Below are positions 43,751-52,668 of a stretch of 64,000 nt of DNA, in pieces. Under the pieces are notes generated by a model. That model made no database searches and was not told where the DNA came from. It saw nothing but the letters and a program-made list of their open reading frames with translations. This stretch comes from VAXT01 sp963794605 (GTDB lineage: Bacteria; Actinomycetota; Thermoleophilia; Gaiellales; Gaiellaceae). Made by a program: the position numbers and the translations under genes. Each line of letters starts with the position of its first letter. Positions within the stretch are counted from its first letter, which is position 1. Where the stretch lies: contig CAWCEN010000002.1 in NCBI GenBank assembly GCA_963794605.1, positions 124,001-188,000 of the forward strand, read 5' to 3'.

Positions 43751-44086
43751 TCAGCCTCGCTCGAAGCGCGCCTGCTCCTCCGCGGTCCGCTCGGCAGTGG
43801 GTACCGCTTCGAGGCGCTCATCGGGAATGGCCTCGCCGCTTTCGATGGAGCGTCCGTAGGTCCCGTCGAGAAGTCGCGCCTCGGCGCGCTCAACGGCGGC
43901 GAGCTCAGCTCGCAGGTCATCGGCTTGTCCCTCGTCGAATTCCTCTTCGTAGAGCTGCGATGCGGCATCGGCCATCTCGTCCTGCCCAGCCAGCTCCTCC
44001 CTCTCGGGACCGCTGACCCGAACGAGCGCCTGCTCGATCCGGGCGCGCTCGCGTCGAAGAAGGTCTCGGGCTCGCTCGAGCTCCAT
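43751..44086 (-). CDS. DksA/TraR-like protein lacking zinc cysteines
   Basis: A 111-residue protein. The helical hairpin (MELERARDLLRRERARIEQA to LRAELAAVERAEARLLDG) is followed by GTYGRSIESGEAIPDERLEA and VPTAERT, which aligns with the DksA zinc finger GTYGxCxxCGxxIxxxRLxA. All cysteines are replaced (R, E and T among them). DksA acts in the RNA polymerase secondary channel with ppGpp; this protein would have to fold without zinc. It is divergent from 44187. Confidence 0.75.
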   Translation of the reverse strand: MELERARDLLRRERARIEQALVRVSGPEREELAGQDEMADAASQLYEEEFDEGQADDLRAELAAVERAEARLLDGTYGRSIESGEAIPDERLEAVPTAERTAEEQARFERG

Positions 44087-44186
44087 CTGGTCAGCGAAGT
44101 GTTTCAGACAGCTCGCTGCCAGCCGGGAGATCTCACCCGGGAAGCGACCCGCTAGGCGCAGGCTGAGCGGGCGTACACTCGGAGGG

Positions 44187-44372
44187 ATGCCCGAGGCAAA
44201 GCGACCCGATATCCGCCCGCAGCTCCGCGAGTTCCTTGCGTGGTACGAGGAGGTGTCGGGGAGGATTAAATCCGGGGCGCTCGTGGCTCCAGGAGAACAG
44301 GAGCGCCTCACAGAAGAGGCGTCAGCCGTGGCTCATCTCCTCGATCTGCTTGATTCCAGGGCGGACGAGTGA
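44187..44372 (+). CDS. Small hypothetical protein
   Basis: A 61-residue, mostly helical protein (MPEAKRPDIRPQLREFLAWY, LTEEASAVAHLLDLLDSRAD). The ATG follows a GGAGG at 44179. It is divergent from the DksA-like gene. No family known. Confidence 0.6.
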   Translation: MPEAKRPDIRPQLREFLAWYEEVSGRIKSGALVAPGEQERLTEEASAVAHLLDLLDSRADE

Positions 44373-44428
44373 CCCTCGCCCCCTAGGGTTCAGGCGCTCG
44401 CCAGGGCGCGAGTCGTTCCGCTCGCGGC

Positions 44429-44650
44429 CTAAGCGGGTAGCTTTTGCCGCCGACGACGGGTCACGACGGCGAGGGCGATCAAGAGAAGCACGATTCCAAC
44501 GACGCCGACGATGTTCGTTATCACTGCAATCGAACCGGCAACGTCGCTCGTGTCCGCCCAGATGAGGCCGATGATCGTTCCCCCGACGAGCACGGCGGCC
44601 ATCGCAGCTAGCCAGTACAGAATCCGTCGTCTGGTGATCAAGCCGAGCAT
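44429..44650 (-). CDS. Small two-helix membrane protein
   Basis: A 73-residue protein with two hydrophobic helices (YWLAAMAAVLVGGTIIGLIW and VITNIVGVVGIVLLLIALAV) and a basic end (TRRRRQKLPA). ATG 44650 chosen; the frame is open further upstream (MQGWHEKDGVSIGETPHES). No family name. It is divergent from the desaturase. Confidence 0.6.
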   Translation of the reverse strand: MLGLITRRRILYWLAAMAAVLVGGTIIGLIWADTSDVAGSIAVITNIVGVVGIVLLLIALAVVTRRRRQKLPA

Positions 44651-44821
44651 ACTCTCGTGGGGCGTTTCGCCAATCGAAACCCCGTCTTTCTCATGCCATC
44701 CCTGCATCCAGATCCCGGAGGGCGCCGCCTCGCCAGCGATCATGTTGCCGGAGGAGGAGCATGCGCGCGAGTACGTCGTCGCCCGACTGTGGGACCGGCC
44801 GAACAGGGCAGCGGGCACGCC

Positions 44822-45925
44822 GTGAAGGCAGCCGTGCAGAAGGTCGCGTTCGACAACGGCGGGGCGTTCATTCGCGAGACTCGTCGTGAGGTGGAGCAGT
44901 ACCTCGCTCGCGGCAGCACGCGTCTGAATGGCTTGCTGCTCCTCTACGCGAAGGCGCCGGTCGCGATCGGGCTCACCGCCGCTTCGTGGACGGTGCTCGT
45001 GTTCGCGCGGCCCGGTCTGATCGCCGGATTCCTCTGCCTCGCCGGGCTCGTGCTGGGCGTGATGCTGAACGCCTTCTGCGTACAGCACGACGCGAACCAC
45101 GGCACGTACTTCCGGCGGCGCCGCTACAACAACCTCGTCGGCTGGACGGCGGACGCCCTGCTCGGCTTCTCGAGCTACGTCTGGCGCGTGAAGCACAACG
45201 TCGCCCACCACACCTACACGAACGTCGACGGCTACGACGCCGACGCCACCCAGGTGCCGCTCGCCCGGTTTACGCCGTCGCAGGCGCCGAAGCCGTGGTA
45301 CCGATTCCAGCACTACTACATCTGGCCGATGTACGCGCTGATGGGGCTGCGCTGGCAGACGGTCGGCGACATCGCGGCGTTCGCGCGCGGCAGCGTCGGC
45401 GAGAGCGCGTTGCGGGCGCCCCGCGGCTGGAACCTCGCAGGCGTGATCGTCGGCAAGGCGATCTTCGTCACGTGGGCGATCGCGATTCCGCTGCTCGTCT
45501 ATCCATGGTGGGCGGTGCTAGGGGCATATATCGGTTTCACCATGGTCACGAGCCTGATCATGGCGACGACGTTCCAGCTCGCCCACTGCGTCGAGGAGGC
45601 ATCGTTCGCATCGGCCGAGGAAGTGCGTGCCGCGCGGCCGGCGTGGGCCATACACGAGGTCGAGACGACGGTCGACTTTTGCCCTCGCAACCCGGTGCTG
45701 ACCTGGATGCTTGGCGGCCTCAACTTCCAGATCGAGCATCACCTGTTCCCGCGGGTGCCGCATACGCACTACCCGCAGATCGCACGGATCGTGCGGAGCA
45801 ACTGCGCGAAGCACGGCGTCCGCTACTCGTCGCAGCCGTCGCTCCGCGCCGCACTGCGCTCGCACTTCCTCCATCTCCGCGCGATGGGCCGGCTCGGCCT
45901 TCCGGCCGAGATCGAGATGGGATAG
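44822..45925 (+). CDS. Membrane fatty-acid (acyl-lipid) desaturase
   Basis: A 367-residue membrane desaturase with the three histidine boxes: HDANHG (89-94), HNVAHHTYTN (125-134) and QIEHHLFPR near residue 305. The Q in the last box is typical of front-end-type desaturases. Four membrane helices. It uses a diiron centre and O2 to introduce a double bond in lipid acyl chains. GTG 44822 is used; upstream frame is open but has no good start. Confidence 0.92.
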   Translation: MKAAVQKVAFDNGGAFIRETRREVEQYLARGSTRLNGLLLLYAKAPVAIGLTAASWTVLVFARPGLIAGFLCLAGLVLGVMLNAFCVQHDANHGTYFRRRRYNNLVGWTADALLGFSSYVWRVKHNVAHHTYTNVDGYDADATQVPLARFTPSQAPKPWYRFQHYYIWPMYALMGLRWQTVGDIAAFARGSVGESALRAPRGWNLAGVIVGKAIFVTWAIAIPLLVYPWWAVLGAYIGFTMVTSLIMATTFQLAHCVEEASFASAEEVRAARPAWAIHEVETTVDFCPRNPVLTWMLGGLNFQIEHHLFPRVPHTHYPQIARIVRSNCAKHGVRYSSQPSLRAALRSHFLHLRAMGRLGLPAEIEMG

Positions 45926-46105
45926 CGGCCCGGGACGGCTCCGGCGGAGGCTGCAGCTCCGCTCGCCGGCCGCTCGGCTCGCGCCACGCCCTCGAGCGCA
46001 ACCTTGAGCGCGAAAACGACAGCGACATTCTCCGGGACGAGCCGGATTGGAATGGGGAGCTCGGCATAGTCCCGATCGAGTTCGAGCTTCTTCCCGAGCG
46101 GGCGA

Positions 46106-46291
46106 TCAGATTGATGCTCGGCGCGCGTTCGCCGCAGCTTGCAGACGGTCACTGACCTCGGTTAGTTCTCGCGCCGCTAGGTCGATGCGCTCCTGTTGAG
46201 TCTCTTGTCGCTCGTGCTGGCTTTCGGCGCGCTTTTGCTGGCTGTCAGCCCGCTCGCGCATAGCCTTGAGCTGGGTCGCCATTTCCTCCAC
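46106..46291 (-). CDS. Short coiled-coil protein, start uncertain
   Basis: A 61-residue, heptad-rich chain: MEEMATQLKAMRERADSQQK, ERQETQQERIDLAARELTEV. The same frame is open and coding-like upstream (QNTTAQEDIASVAGQLATLT to about 46390), so the true gene is probably longer. No start with a ribosome-binding site is evident. The coil suggests a structural or partner-binding role. Confidence 0.5.
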   Translation of the reverse strand: MEEMATQLKAMRERADSQQKRAESQHERQETQQERIDLAARELTEVSDRLQAAANARRASI

Positions 46292-46587
46292 GGTGTTTGT
46301 GAGGGTAGCCAGCTGGCCGGCGACGCTCGCTATGTCCTCTTGCGCTGTCGTGTTCTGTCTGCCGGATTCTATGCCGCGAGCGGAACGCCTGTTCCCGACT
46401 GAGCGCCTCCGAGAGCATCACGCGATGCCATCGACTGCTGCTACTAGCAAGCAGAACCTAACAAGCGGTCGAGGGCCTCGAACGGGCGGAAGCGTTGGTG
46501 TCTCTTTACGTAACAGAAACTGATCGCATCGGAGGCAAACACCAGCATTTGACCGACGGTACACAAACCGGCTAAGCTTGGGCCGCG

Positions 46588-47505
46588 ATGCAAGACCAGG
46601 AACAGACGCTGGCCGAGCTGACCAAAGAGGCGCGCGTGCGCGCGCATCTCTCGATGCGGGGGCTGGCGCGGCGGAGTGGCCTCTCGGCTGCGCAGGTCAG
46701 CCGGATCGAGGCGGGCGAGGTCGAGCGGCCCGTTGCTGAGACGCTCGTAAAGCTCGCCAAGGCCCTCGATCGGGACGCGCAGCTCCTTCTTGTTTTCGCT
46801 GGACATATCAGGGGAGCCAGGGCGCGGCAGCTCCTCCGACAGGCGATCGAGGCCCTGCCCGAACCAGGCAAAGCTGAACACGCCGATGCACTCGCGCGAC
46901 TCGAGGCAGAGGACGAGCGCGAACAGCGGCTCCGGGAAGAGCTAGCCGACGCCGAGAGGTCGCTGGCAAAGGCTCAGCAGGACCTGGACGAGGCCCGCTC
47001 CGAGGCAGCGGAGACCAAACAAACAAAGCGCCTGCCCGAAGCTCACGAGTGGCTGCGCGAGGTCGGAACGCTCGCCCAAGGTTGCGCTGTCGAGGTCGCT
47101 CAGAAGCGCCGCCACCTCGAGCAGCTAGATGATGCTCAGAGCGAGGAGGTCTGCGCCTTCGCCGGCCGCCTCTTCCTGCACGCGGCCGCTGGCAGCGACC
47201 ACCTCGAGGCCTGGCGGCAGTTCTCGGGTCAGATCACGCCTGACGATCCGGAGCTGCGCCAGCTACTGCAGGCCTGGCGTCAACTTGAGCACGAGCGGCG
47301 CAAGAAAGTACTCGAGTTCTCCCAGGATCAATTGGCTCTCTCGCTGCTCCGGGTTGAGAAGGCCATCCTCGGATCTGTCCAAACCCCCGAAGAGGCATTC
47401 GAGATCGTCCGCAACCTGTCCGCCAGGACGGCCGAGAACGGTGGGACGAGGAGACATTCGCCCTCGGCGAAGAGGCCGTCCGCGAAATCGAAGAGCGGGA
47501 GGTGA
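46588..47505 (+). CDS. XRE-family regulator with long coiled coil
   Basis: A 305-residue protein. Residues 5-65 are a Cro/CI-type helix-turn-helix (ARVRAHLSMRGLARRSGLSA, AQVSRIEAGEVERP). Residues 90-160 form a charged coiled coil (RLEAEDEREQRLREELADAE). A helical C-terminal region follows (RLFLHAAAGSDHLEAWRQFS) and a basic tail. It could dimerise through the coil. Its stop overlaps a small ORF and a set of tandem repeats follows. Possibly an autoregulated regulator; targets unknown. Confidence 0.8.
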   Translation: MQDQEQTLAELTKEARVRAHLSMRGLARRSGLSAAQVSRIEAGEVERPVAETLVKLAKALDRDAQLLLVFAGHIRGARARQLLRQAIEALPEPGKAEHADALARLEAEDEREQRLREELADAERSLAKAQQDLDEARSEAAETKQTKRLPEAHEWLREVGTLAQGCAVEVAQKRRHLEQLDDAQSEEVCAFAGRLFLHAAAGSDHLEAWRQFSGQITPDDPELRQLLQAWRQLEHERRKKVLEFSQDQLALSLLRVEKAILGSVQTPEEAFEIVRNLSARTAENGGTRRHSPSAKRPSAKSKSGR

Positions 47506-47645
47506 TGCCTATGGAGGAAGCTAGGCACCGACTCGTTCGCAAGGAAGGAAAGACCCGTCCGGTCACGCGAGTCTTTCGAGCGGTTCCGCGACTAGGCGGA
47601 AGTCGACACGCGACTAGGCGGAAGCTGAGACGCTCCGAGCACTAG
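47505..47645 (+). CDS. Small basic protein coupled to the XRE gene
   Basis: A 46-residue Arg/Lys-rich ORF (MPMEEARHRLVRKEGKTRPV) whose ATG overlaps the XRE stop as TGATG. The overlap suggests coupling. Its end lies in the tandem repeats, whose TAG supplies the stop. May not be expressed. Confidence 0.3.
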   Translation: MPMEEARHRLVRKEGKTRPVTRVFRAVPRLGGSRHATRRKLRRSEH

Positions 47646-47668
47646 GCGGAAGCCGACACGCTCCGAGC
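47591..47668 (+). repeat. Three direct repeats of ACTAGGCGGAAG
   Basis: Copies start at 47591, 47613 and 47641. The last two are 28-bp units ending GACGCTCCGAGC / GACACGCTCCGAGC. They fill the space between the XRE gene and the zinc-ribbon/sigma operon and could be binding sites for the XRE protein. Confidence 0.75.
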
Positions 47669-47725
47669 CTAGCGCGGAACCGCCAGCAAACTCGGTCGGG
47701 CGAAGGCCCGAGGAAAGAGGAGACA

Positions 47726-48163
47726 GTGGCGATTCCGCTGGCATCTGAGTCCGCATCAGCTCCACCTGCTGCTCTCATCGACGGGGATCAGATGTCGATC
47801 GTCGAGTTGGCGGAAGGGCGACCCGGAAGGGTCGCCTTGGCGCGTGAGACCGAGGAGTCCGAAGTTAAGCGAGGTATGGTCGCGGCGGGGGGAGGCAGGA
47901 AGGGCAAGCGAACCGAGTACCGTTGCGCTGCCTGCGGCTACGGCATCGTTGTTTACGAGCGACCTCCGAGTTGCCCGATGTGTAGCAAGCCACGCTGGGA
48001 GCATGTTGAGTGGCGACCCTTCTCCCCGCTGCTGGACGATCTTGCCCTTCCCTTTGGCACCGAAAGCCAGCGACGTCGCTTCCGCGCGCCTTCTTTGCCA
48101 ACGGCCGAGAAGCCAATCCGCTACTTTCGCCCGGGTCGAGCTGGAGCATCGCCCGCAAAATGA
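47726..48163 (+). CDS. Zinc-ribbon (rubredoxin-like) protein
   Basis: A 145-residue protein with one zinc ribbon at about 67-90: YRCAACGYGIVVYERPPSCP followed by MCSKPRWEHV, giving CxxC...CxxC. The N-terminal 60 residues look flexible. GTG 47726 has a GAGGAG site. Its stop overlaps the ATG of the sigma factor (ATGA), so the pair is co-translated. A role as partner or regulator of the sigma factor is possible but unproven. Confidence 0.75.
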   Translation: MAIPLASESASAPPAALIDGDQMSIVELAEGRPGRVALARETEESEVKRGMVAAGGGRKGKRTEYRCAACGYGIVVYERPPSCPMCSKPRWEHVEWRPFSPLLDDLALPFGTESQRRRFRAPSLPTAEKPIRYFRPGRAGASPAK

Positions 48164-49065
48164 CGCCGGCGGAGGAGCTCGCGCAGCTCGCCTCCGCCCT
48201 GAAGGAAGGCGGGCTCGAGCTGTTCCTCACAGAGATCGGCCGCCACCGGCTGCTAGGCGCCGCAGAGGAGGTGGCCCTTGCCAAGCGGGTCGAGCGTGGC
48301 GACCTCGCCGCCAAGGAGCAGATGATCAACGCGAACCTGCGCCTTGTCGTCTCGATCGCCAAGCGCTATCGCGGCCTCGGCGTTCCCTTCCTCGACCTGA
48401 TCCAGGAGGGCGTGCTGGGCTTGAACCGCGCGGTCGAGAAGTTCGACTGGCGACAGGGCTACAAGTTCTCGACCTATGCCCATTGGTGGATTCGGCAGGC
48501 GGTCTCGCGCTCGATCGCAGACCAGGCGAAGACGATCCGCATTCCCACGCACATCGGCGAGCGCCAGCACAAGCTTGCTTTAGCCGCCCGAACGCTCGCG
48601 CCCGCACTCGGCCGCGAGCCGAGCATGGAGGAGCTCGCCGAGGCGACCGGCCTGCCACTTGGACACGTCCGCCAGGCGCTTGACTGCGCCGAGGTCTCGG
48701 CCTCGCTCAACCAGGCGGTCAGCCCAGACGGCGAGACCGAGCTCGCCGACTTCCTTGCCGATCCGGCTGCCGCTGACCCCGTCGAGGAGGCAGAGCGCTC
48801 GCTTCTGCGGCAGACGGTGCGGTGCGGGCTCGAAAGGCTGCCGGAACGGGAGCGGCTGATCGTCGCGCGTCGCTTCGGCATTCAGTGCGAGCCGCAGTCG
48901 CTCGAGACGGTCGGGTGCGAGCTTGGGCTCACCCGCGAGCGGGTGCGCCAGTTGCAGGTGCAGGCGCTGAAGCGGCTGGAGACGGAGCTAGCAGACCTCG
49001 CTCCGGTGCAGAGTGCTCTGGCTGGCACGGCGCAAGCGCGCGAGGCGGAGCGAGTGCCGGCGTAG
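48160..49065 (+). CDS. Sigma-70-family (group 2-like) RNA polymerase sigma factor
   Basis: A 301-residue sigma factor: region 1.2 (LELFLTEIGRHRLLGAAEEV), region 2 (NLRLVVSIAKRYRGLGVPFL, YKFSTYAHWWIRQAVSR), region 3 and region 4.2 (LGLTRERVRQLQVQALKRLE). It keeps the primary-sigma core but lacks region 1.1, so it is a group 2-like alternative factor that would read near-consensus promoters. Its start overlaps the zinc-ribbon gene. Confidence 0.92.
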   Translation: MTPAEELAQLASALKEGGLELFLTEIGRHRLLGAAEEVALAKRVERGDLAAKEQMINANLRLVVSIAKRYRGLGVPFLDLIQEGVLGLNRAVEKFDWRQGYKFSTYAHWWIRQAVSRSIADQAKTIRIPTHIGERQHKLALAARTLAPALGREPSMEELAEATGLPLGHVRQALDCAEVSASLNQAVSPDGETELADFLADPAAADPVEEAERSLLRQTVRCGLERLPERERLIVARRFGIQCEPQSLETVGCELGLTRERVRQLQVQALKRLETELADLAPVQSALAGTAQAREAERVPA

Positions 49066-49091
49066 GCCGCCCGGCCGTCGCCGCACCGAGA

Positions 49092-49990
49092 CTACGAGTG
49101 GATGACGCGCCGCCCTGGTGAGTCGCGTCCCACATAGCTGAAGCCGATCGAGCGGAGACGGAGGCGTAGCTGGTGGAGCACCTCGGCCCAGAGCGTCGCA
49201 GGCTCCGCGCCGTAGGCGCCGGCGAAGTCGTCGAGCACGCTCGGAGCCGTGTCCTCGAGCAGGCTGTCCCCGAGCGCCTGGAAGCCATCGACGATCTCTT
49301 CGATCAGCGCCCGGGCGCGCGCGCCGTCGCGGGTCAGCCGGCGGCGCGCATAGGACACACCGATGCCGATGTGGCGCACCTCGTCCCGCACCGCGAGCCG
49401 CTGCGCCTCGCGCAGGCCGGGGAACGAGCCGACCCGATCGAACTGCGCCGCGGCGAAGTTCTGGTTCGCACGCCCGATCGACCCTTCGGCAATCAAGTGG
49501 TAGGCGACGACGGCCTTCAGGAAGCTGTCCTCGTCACGGCTCGCCTCGAGCGCGCCGACGACGCCGTCGAGCGCCGCATAGAGCGCGGCCGCGACGGGAT
49601 CGAGCGCGCATCCGCGACCGCCTTGACCGCCGCGATCCCGCCCTCGACCGCGAAGACGTCCGAGTACACGCGCAGGACCGACTCGATGTGGCGGTGCTCG
49701 TCGGCCACCTGCGTCGCGAGCAGGAGCTGCACGTCGTAGTCGGGAGCGGCGAGCAGGAAGGGCGCGAGCAGGGCGGCGACGTTGAACTCGGCGTGGAAGC
49801 GGTGCGCGAACACCATGACGAGGCCGTCGCGCGTCGGCTCGTCAAGGGCCGCGAAACTGGCGGCATCGGTGGAGAAGTCGATCGCGAAGGGCGACCACTG
49901 GTGCCGCTCCCAGTGCTCGTAGAGCGCCCTGAACGGTCGCGGCCCTTCCGCCAGCTCCTGGATCTGCGCTTCCCCACGGTCAACGCGCAT
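49092..49990 (-). CDS. Ferritin-like diiron protein (ribonucleotide reductase R2/R2lox-like), frameshifted
   Basis: The first frame begins MRVDRGEAQIQELAEGPRPF and holds FAHRFHAEFNVAALL and TQVADEHRHIESVLR (Glu and ExxH ligands). Near 49605 it shifts; the next frame continues LDPVAAALYAALDGVV, AYHLIAEGSIGRANQ and VRDEVRHIGIGVSYARRR (the second Glu and ExxH). Together the six metal ligands of an R2-like fold are present in about 299 residues. R2lox-type oxidases bind a fatty acid; radical or oxidase chemistry is possible. The frameshift may be an artefact. Confidence 0.8.
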
Positions 49991-50200
49991 GCGAGCAGAA
50001 CCTAACCATGCGCCAGCCAACGCGGCGCGGCCCGCTGCTCGGGACACGAGCAACTCGGTCGGCTTGGCTTCCGCTGCAGCTCCCGGCGACGGCGAGCGAG
50101 GCACCCCACGCTCATTCCGGCGCACAAACCGGAGAGAATTGCTATCGGATGGCGAACTCGGAGGCAGGACTGGTACGAGCGGCGACTCGGCCGCCCGCCG

Positions 50201-51607
50201 GTGCGGCGTTCGGGTGGTCGCGTCGTCTCGGCGCTCTTTTTCTTCCCCCGTGGCGGCTCGGCGCAAGTCGCGCGCTCGCTCGCTCGCGCCCTGCCGGCCG
50301 TCGGCTGGCAGCTGACGCTCGCCGCGGGCTCGCTCGGACCGCCGGGCGAGCCGACCCACGCGGGGAGCTTCTTCGCCGGGATCGACGTCCACGCGCTCGA
50401 CTACTCGCCCGCGCTCGAGCTTCCGGAGCCACTGGCTGCGCCCGTTCCCTTCCAGCCCTCCTACGAGGATCGCCCGGATGCGCCCGATCGCATCTTTGCC
50501 GCCGTCGACGATCCCGCCTACGAACGGCTCGTCGCTGCCTGGATCGACCTGCTCGCACGCGCCGGCGCGAGCGCCGCCGACCTGCTCCATCTGCACCACC
50601 TGACGCCCGCGAACGAGGCCGCGGCACGCGGCTTCCCCTCGCTGCCCGTGCTGGGCCAGCTGCACGGGACCGAGCTCGCCATGCTGCGCAGGATCGAGGC
50701 AGGAGCGCCGCCGGGCTGGCGCTACGCTCGGGATTGGGACCGGCGGCTGCGAGCCTGGGCGCGGCGCTGCGCCCTGCTGGTCGTGCCGCCCGGGGCGGAG
50801 GCGGACACGGCCCTCCTGCTCGGCCTCGAGCGGGCGAAGGTGCGCGGCCTCCCGAGCGGCGTCGAGCTCGAGCGCTTCTCGCGGCAACCGCTCGCGGAAG
50901 ACGAGCGGCTCGCGTTTTGGCGCCGCTGGCTGGTCGAGCAGCCGCGCGGCTGGGACGAGAGCGGCCGGCCGGGGAGCATCGCCTACCGCGACGAGGAGCT
51001 CGCTCCCTTCCGGGCCGGCGGGCCGGTCTTCCTCTACGTCGGTCGCTACACGGCGGTCAAGCGCCTGCCGCTCCTGATCAGCGCCCACGCGCGTGCGGTC
51101 GAGTTGCTCGGCACGCCTGCGCCGCTCGTGCTCGTCGGCGGCCATCCGGGCGAGTGGGAGGGGGAGCATCCGCTCGCCACCGCGCGCAGGATCGGGAACC
51201 GCCAGGTCTTCCTCGCCGGCTGGCGCCCGCACGAGGAGCTGCCGCAGGCGCTGAACGCGGCCGACGCGCTCGTCCTGCCCTCCGTCGCCGAGGCGTTCGG
51301 GCTCGTCCTCGTCGAGGCGATGGCCTGCGGCCTACCGGTGATCGCCTGCCGGGCGCATGGCCCAGCGGCGATCGTCGCCGACGGAAGGACGGGCTGGCTC
51401 ATTCAGCCCGACGACGAGGAGGCGCTCGTCGAGGTACTCGTCAGCGCCGCTCGCGGCCAGGAGGAACGCCGGGCGCGTGGCCGGCGCGCTCAGACAGAAA
51501 GCCGCCGATACGGCTGGGCGGAGATCGCTCATCGCTTCGCCTCCCTGTACGAGGAGCTGCTCGCCTCCTCTCCCAGGCAGCAGGTTGCGCGCGGGCGGCG
51601 CGCTTGA
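50201..51607 (+). CDS. Family 4 glycosyltransferase
   Basis: A 468-residue GT-B enzyme. The N-terminal half has FFFPRGGSAQVARSLARALP and the acceptor-side LHLHHLTPANEAAARG; the C-terminal half has FLYVGRYTAVKRLPLLISAH, VFLAGWRPHEELPQALNAAD and the ExxxE donor motif in EAFGLVLVEAMACGLPVIA. It would use a nucleotide sugar to build a polysaccharide, glycolipid or trehalose-like product. A shorter start is possible. It is alone, with no polysaccharide cluster around it. Confidence 0.9.
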   Translation: MRRSGGRVVSALFFFPRGGSAQVARSLARALPAVGWQLTLAAGSLGPPGEPTHAGSFFAGIDVHALDYSPALELPEPLAAPVPFQPSYEDRPDAPDRIFAAVDDPAYERLVAAWIDLLARAGASAADLLHLHHLTPANEAAARGFPSLPVLGQLHGTELAMLRRIEAGAPPGWRYARDWDRRLRAWARRCALLVVPPGAEADTALLLGLERAKVRGLPSGVELERFSRQPLAEDERLAFWRRWLVEQPRGWDESGRPGSIAYRDEELAPFRAGGPVFLYVGRYTAVKRLPLLISAHARAVELLGTPAPLVLVGGHPGEWEGEHPLATARRIGNRQVFLAGWRPHEELPQALNAADALVLPSVAEAFGLVLVEAMACGLPVIACRAHGPAAIVADGRTGWLIQPDDEEALVEVLVSAARGQEERRARGRRAQTESRRYGWAEIAHRFASLYEELLASSPRQQVARGRRA

Positions 51608-51697
51608 CCGGGGGCGGCTCACGCCGTCCAGTTCGACGAGTCGCTCACCGATCTCGCAGCACTTGCCGAGGATCTCGACCGCGACGGGCAGGCTGTC

Positions 51698-52013
51698 CTA
51701 GCTCTGCAGCCGAAGCCGCTCGTCGTGCAGCCCTTTGACGGCCTGGTAGAGCGCCCGCAGTTGATCGCTGCCGCCATTCGGGACGCTCAGGGCGGAATAA
51801 ACGGCCTCGGCCCCGTCTCCGCCCAGGGTGATCGGGTCGTCCCTGTCCTCGATCAGCCGGAGCTCGATCGCATCGGCGATCGGTCCGAGCTCCTGCGGCT
51901 CCTTCGGCGCCAGGCTCGTGCGCCGCCTTCACCCTCAGGTTCTCTGCCATGAGCGTCGCCGCTTGCTCGTCGAGCGGGTACCGCTGGCTGGTGACCTCGA
52001 ATACGACGTCCAC
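51698..52013 (-). CDS. Unknown small protein, frameshifted
   Basis: Frame one, from GTG 52013, reads VDVVFEVTSQRYPLDEQAAT and LMAENLRVKAA. After a shift near 51920 the next frame reads LAPKEPQELGPIADAIELRL, DDPITLGGDGAEAVYSALSV and LYQAVKGLHDERLRLQS to a stop at 51698. About 105 residues when joined. It looks like a real protein; no family known to me. Confidence 0.5.
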
Positions 52014-52264
52014 TCGACTGAGCCTATCTGCGCCCTGGTGGTGTGCTGTGATCTCCCGGGCGTCGGTCTTCTCGCCTGGGCTTGGGCTAGGCGCCTGCGA
52101 GAGCCGAGCGAGCATCACGAGGTCGGCATGGAGCGGCGACCCGCGCGGCACGGGGAACGCTCTCGCTCGACTGCAAGCAGCTGCAAGAGTGAGCACGAGC
52201 GCAGCCTGCTGGTTTGGATGAAGGCACAAAGACGAACCTGAAAGCACAGAATCCAGGAGCAGCG

Positions 52265-52465
52265 ATGAGCCCGTTGATTCCGATGGTCGTCGAGCAGACC
52301 GTGCACGGCGAGCGCGCGCTCGACATCTACTCGCGCCTGCTCGAGAAGGTCTCCGAGGACATGGAGCGCGACTACTTCATGACCGCAGCGGAGGCGATCG
52401 AGTACGGCCTCATCGACAAGGTGCTCGCGCGCCGCTTCGAGTCCGATCCACGACCGGCCGTGTAG
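52265..52465 (+). pseudogene. ClpP protease with the catalytic centre deleted
   Basis: A 66-residue ORF that joins the N terminus of ClpP (MSPLIPMVVEQTVHGERALD, IYSRLLEK) to its C terminus (DMERDYFMTAAEAIEYGLID, KVLARR). About 120 residues with the catalytic Ser and His are missing, yet the frame is kept. Either a real in-frame deletion or a join artefact. Without the catalytic residues it cannot be a protease. A spare N- and C-terminal handle that joins ClpP rings is conceivable but speculative. Confidence 0.8.
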
Positions 52466-52668
52466 CTGTCTGCGTCGAGGGACCGTACGGCCAGGCTTGG
52501 TTGAGCTGGCGCCGGGATCTGAGCTTTTACCCTTCTCCATCCGCTGCTGGGACTGCAACGGGGCCGACAGGGCCTCTCGGCATTCGAGGTCGGGGCACCG
52601 ATCGTACGACTTGCCGCGCGACTGGAGACCTCGCCAGGTCCGCGCGCTCGAGCGACTAGGACCGAGAG

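Noticed and set aside
50008..51738. A 576-codon ORF in a second frame across the glycosyltransferase
   Set aside because: It has no motif and overlaps the clear GT-B protein throughout; it is an overlapping-frame artefact.
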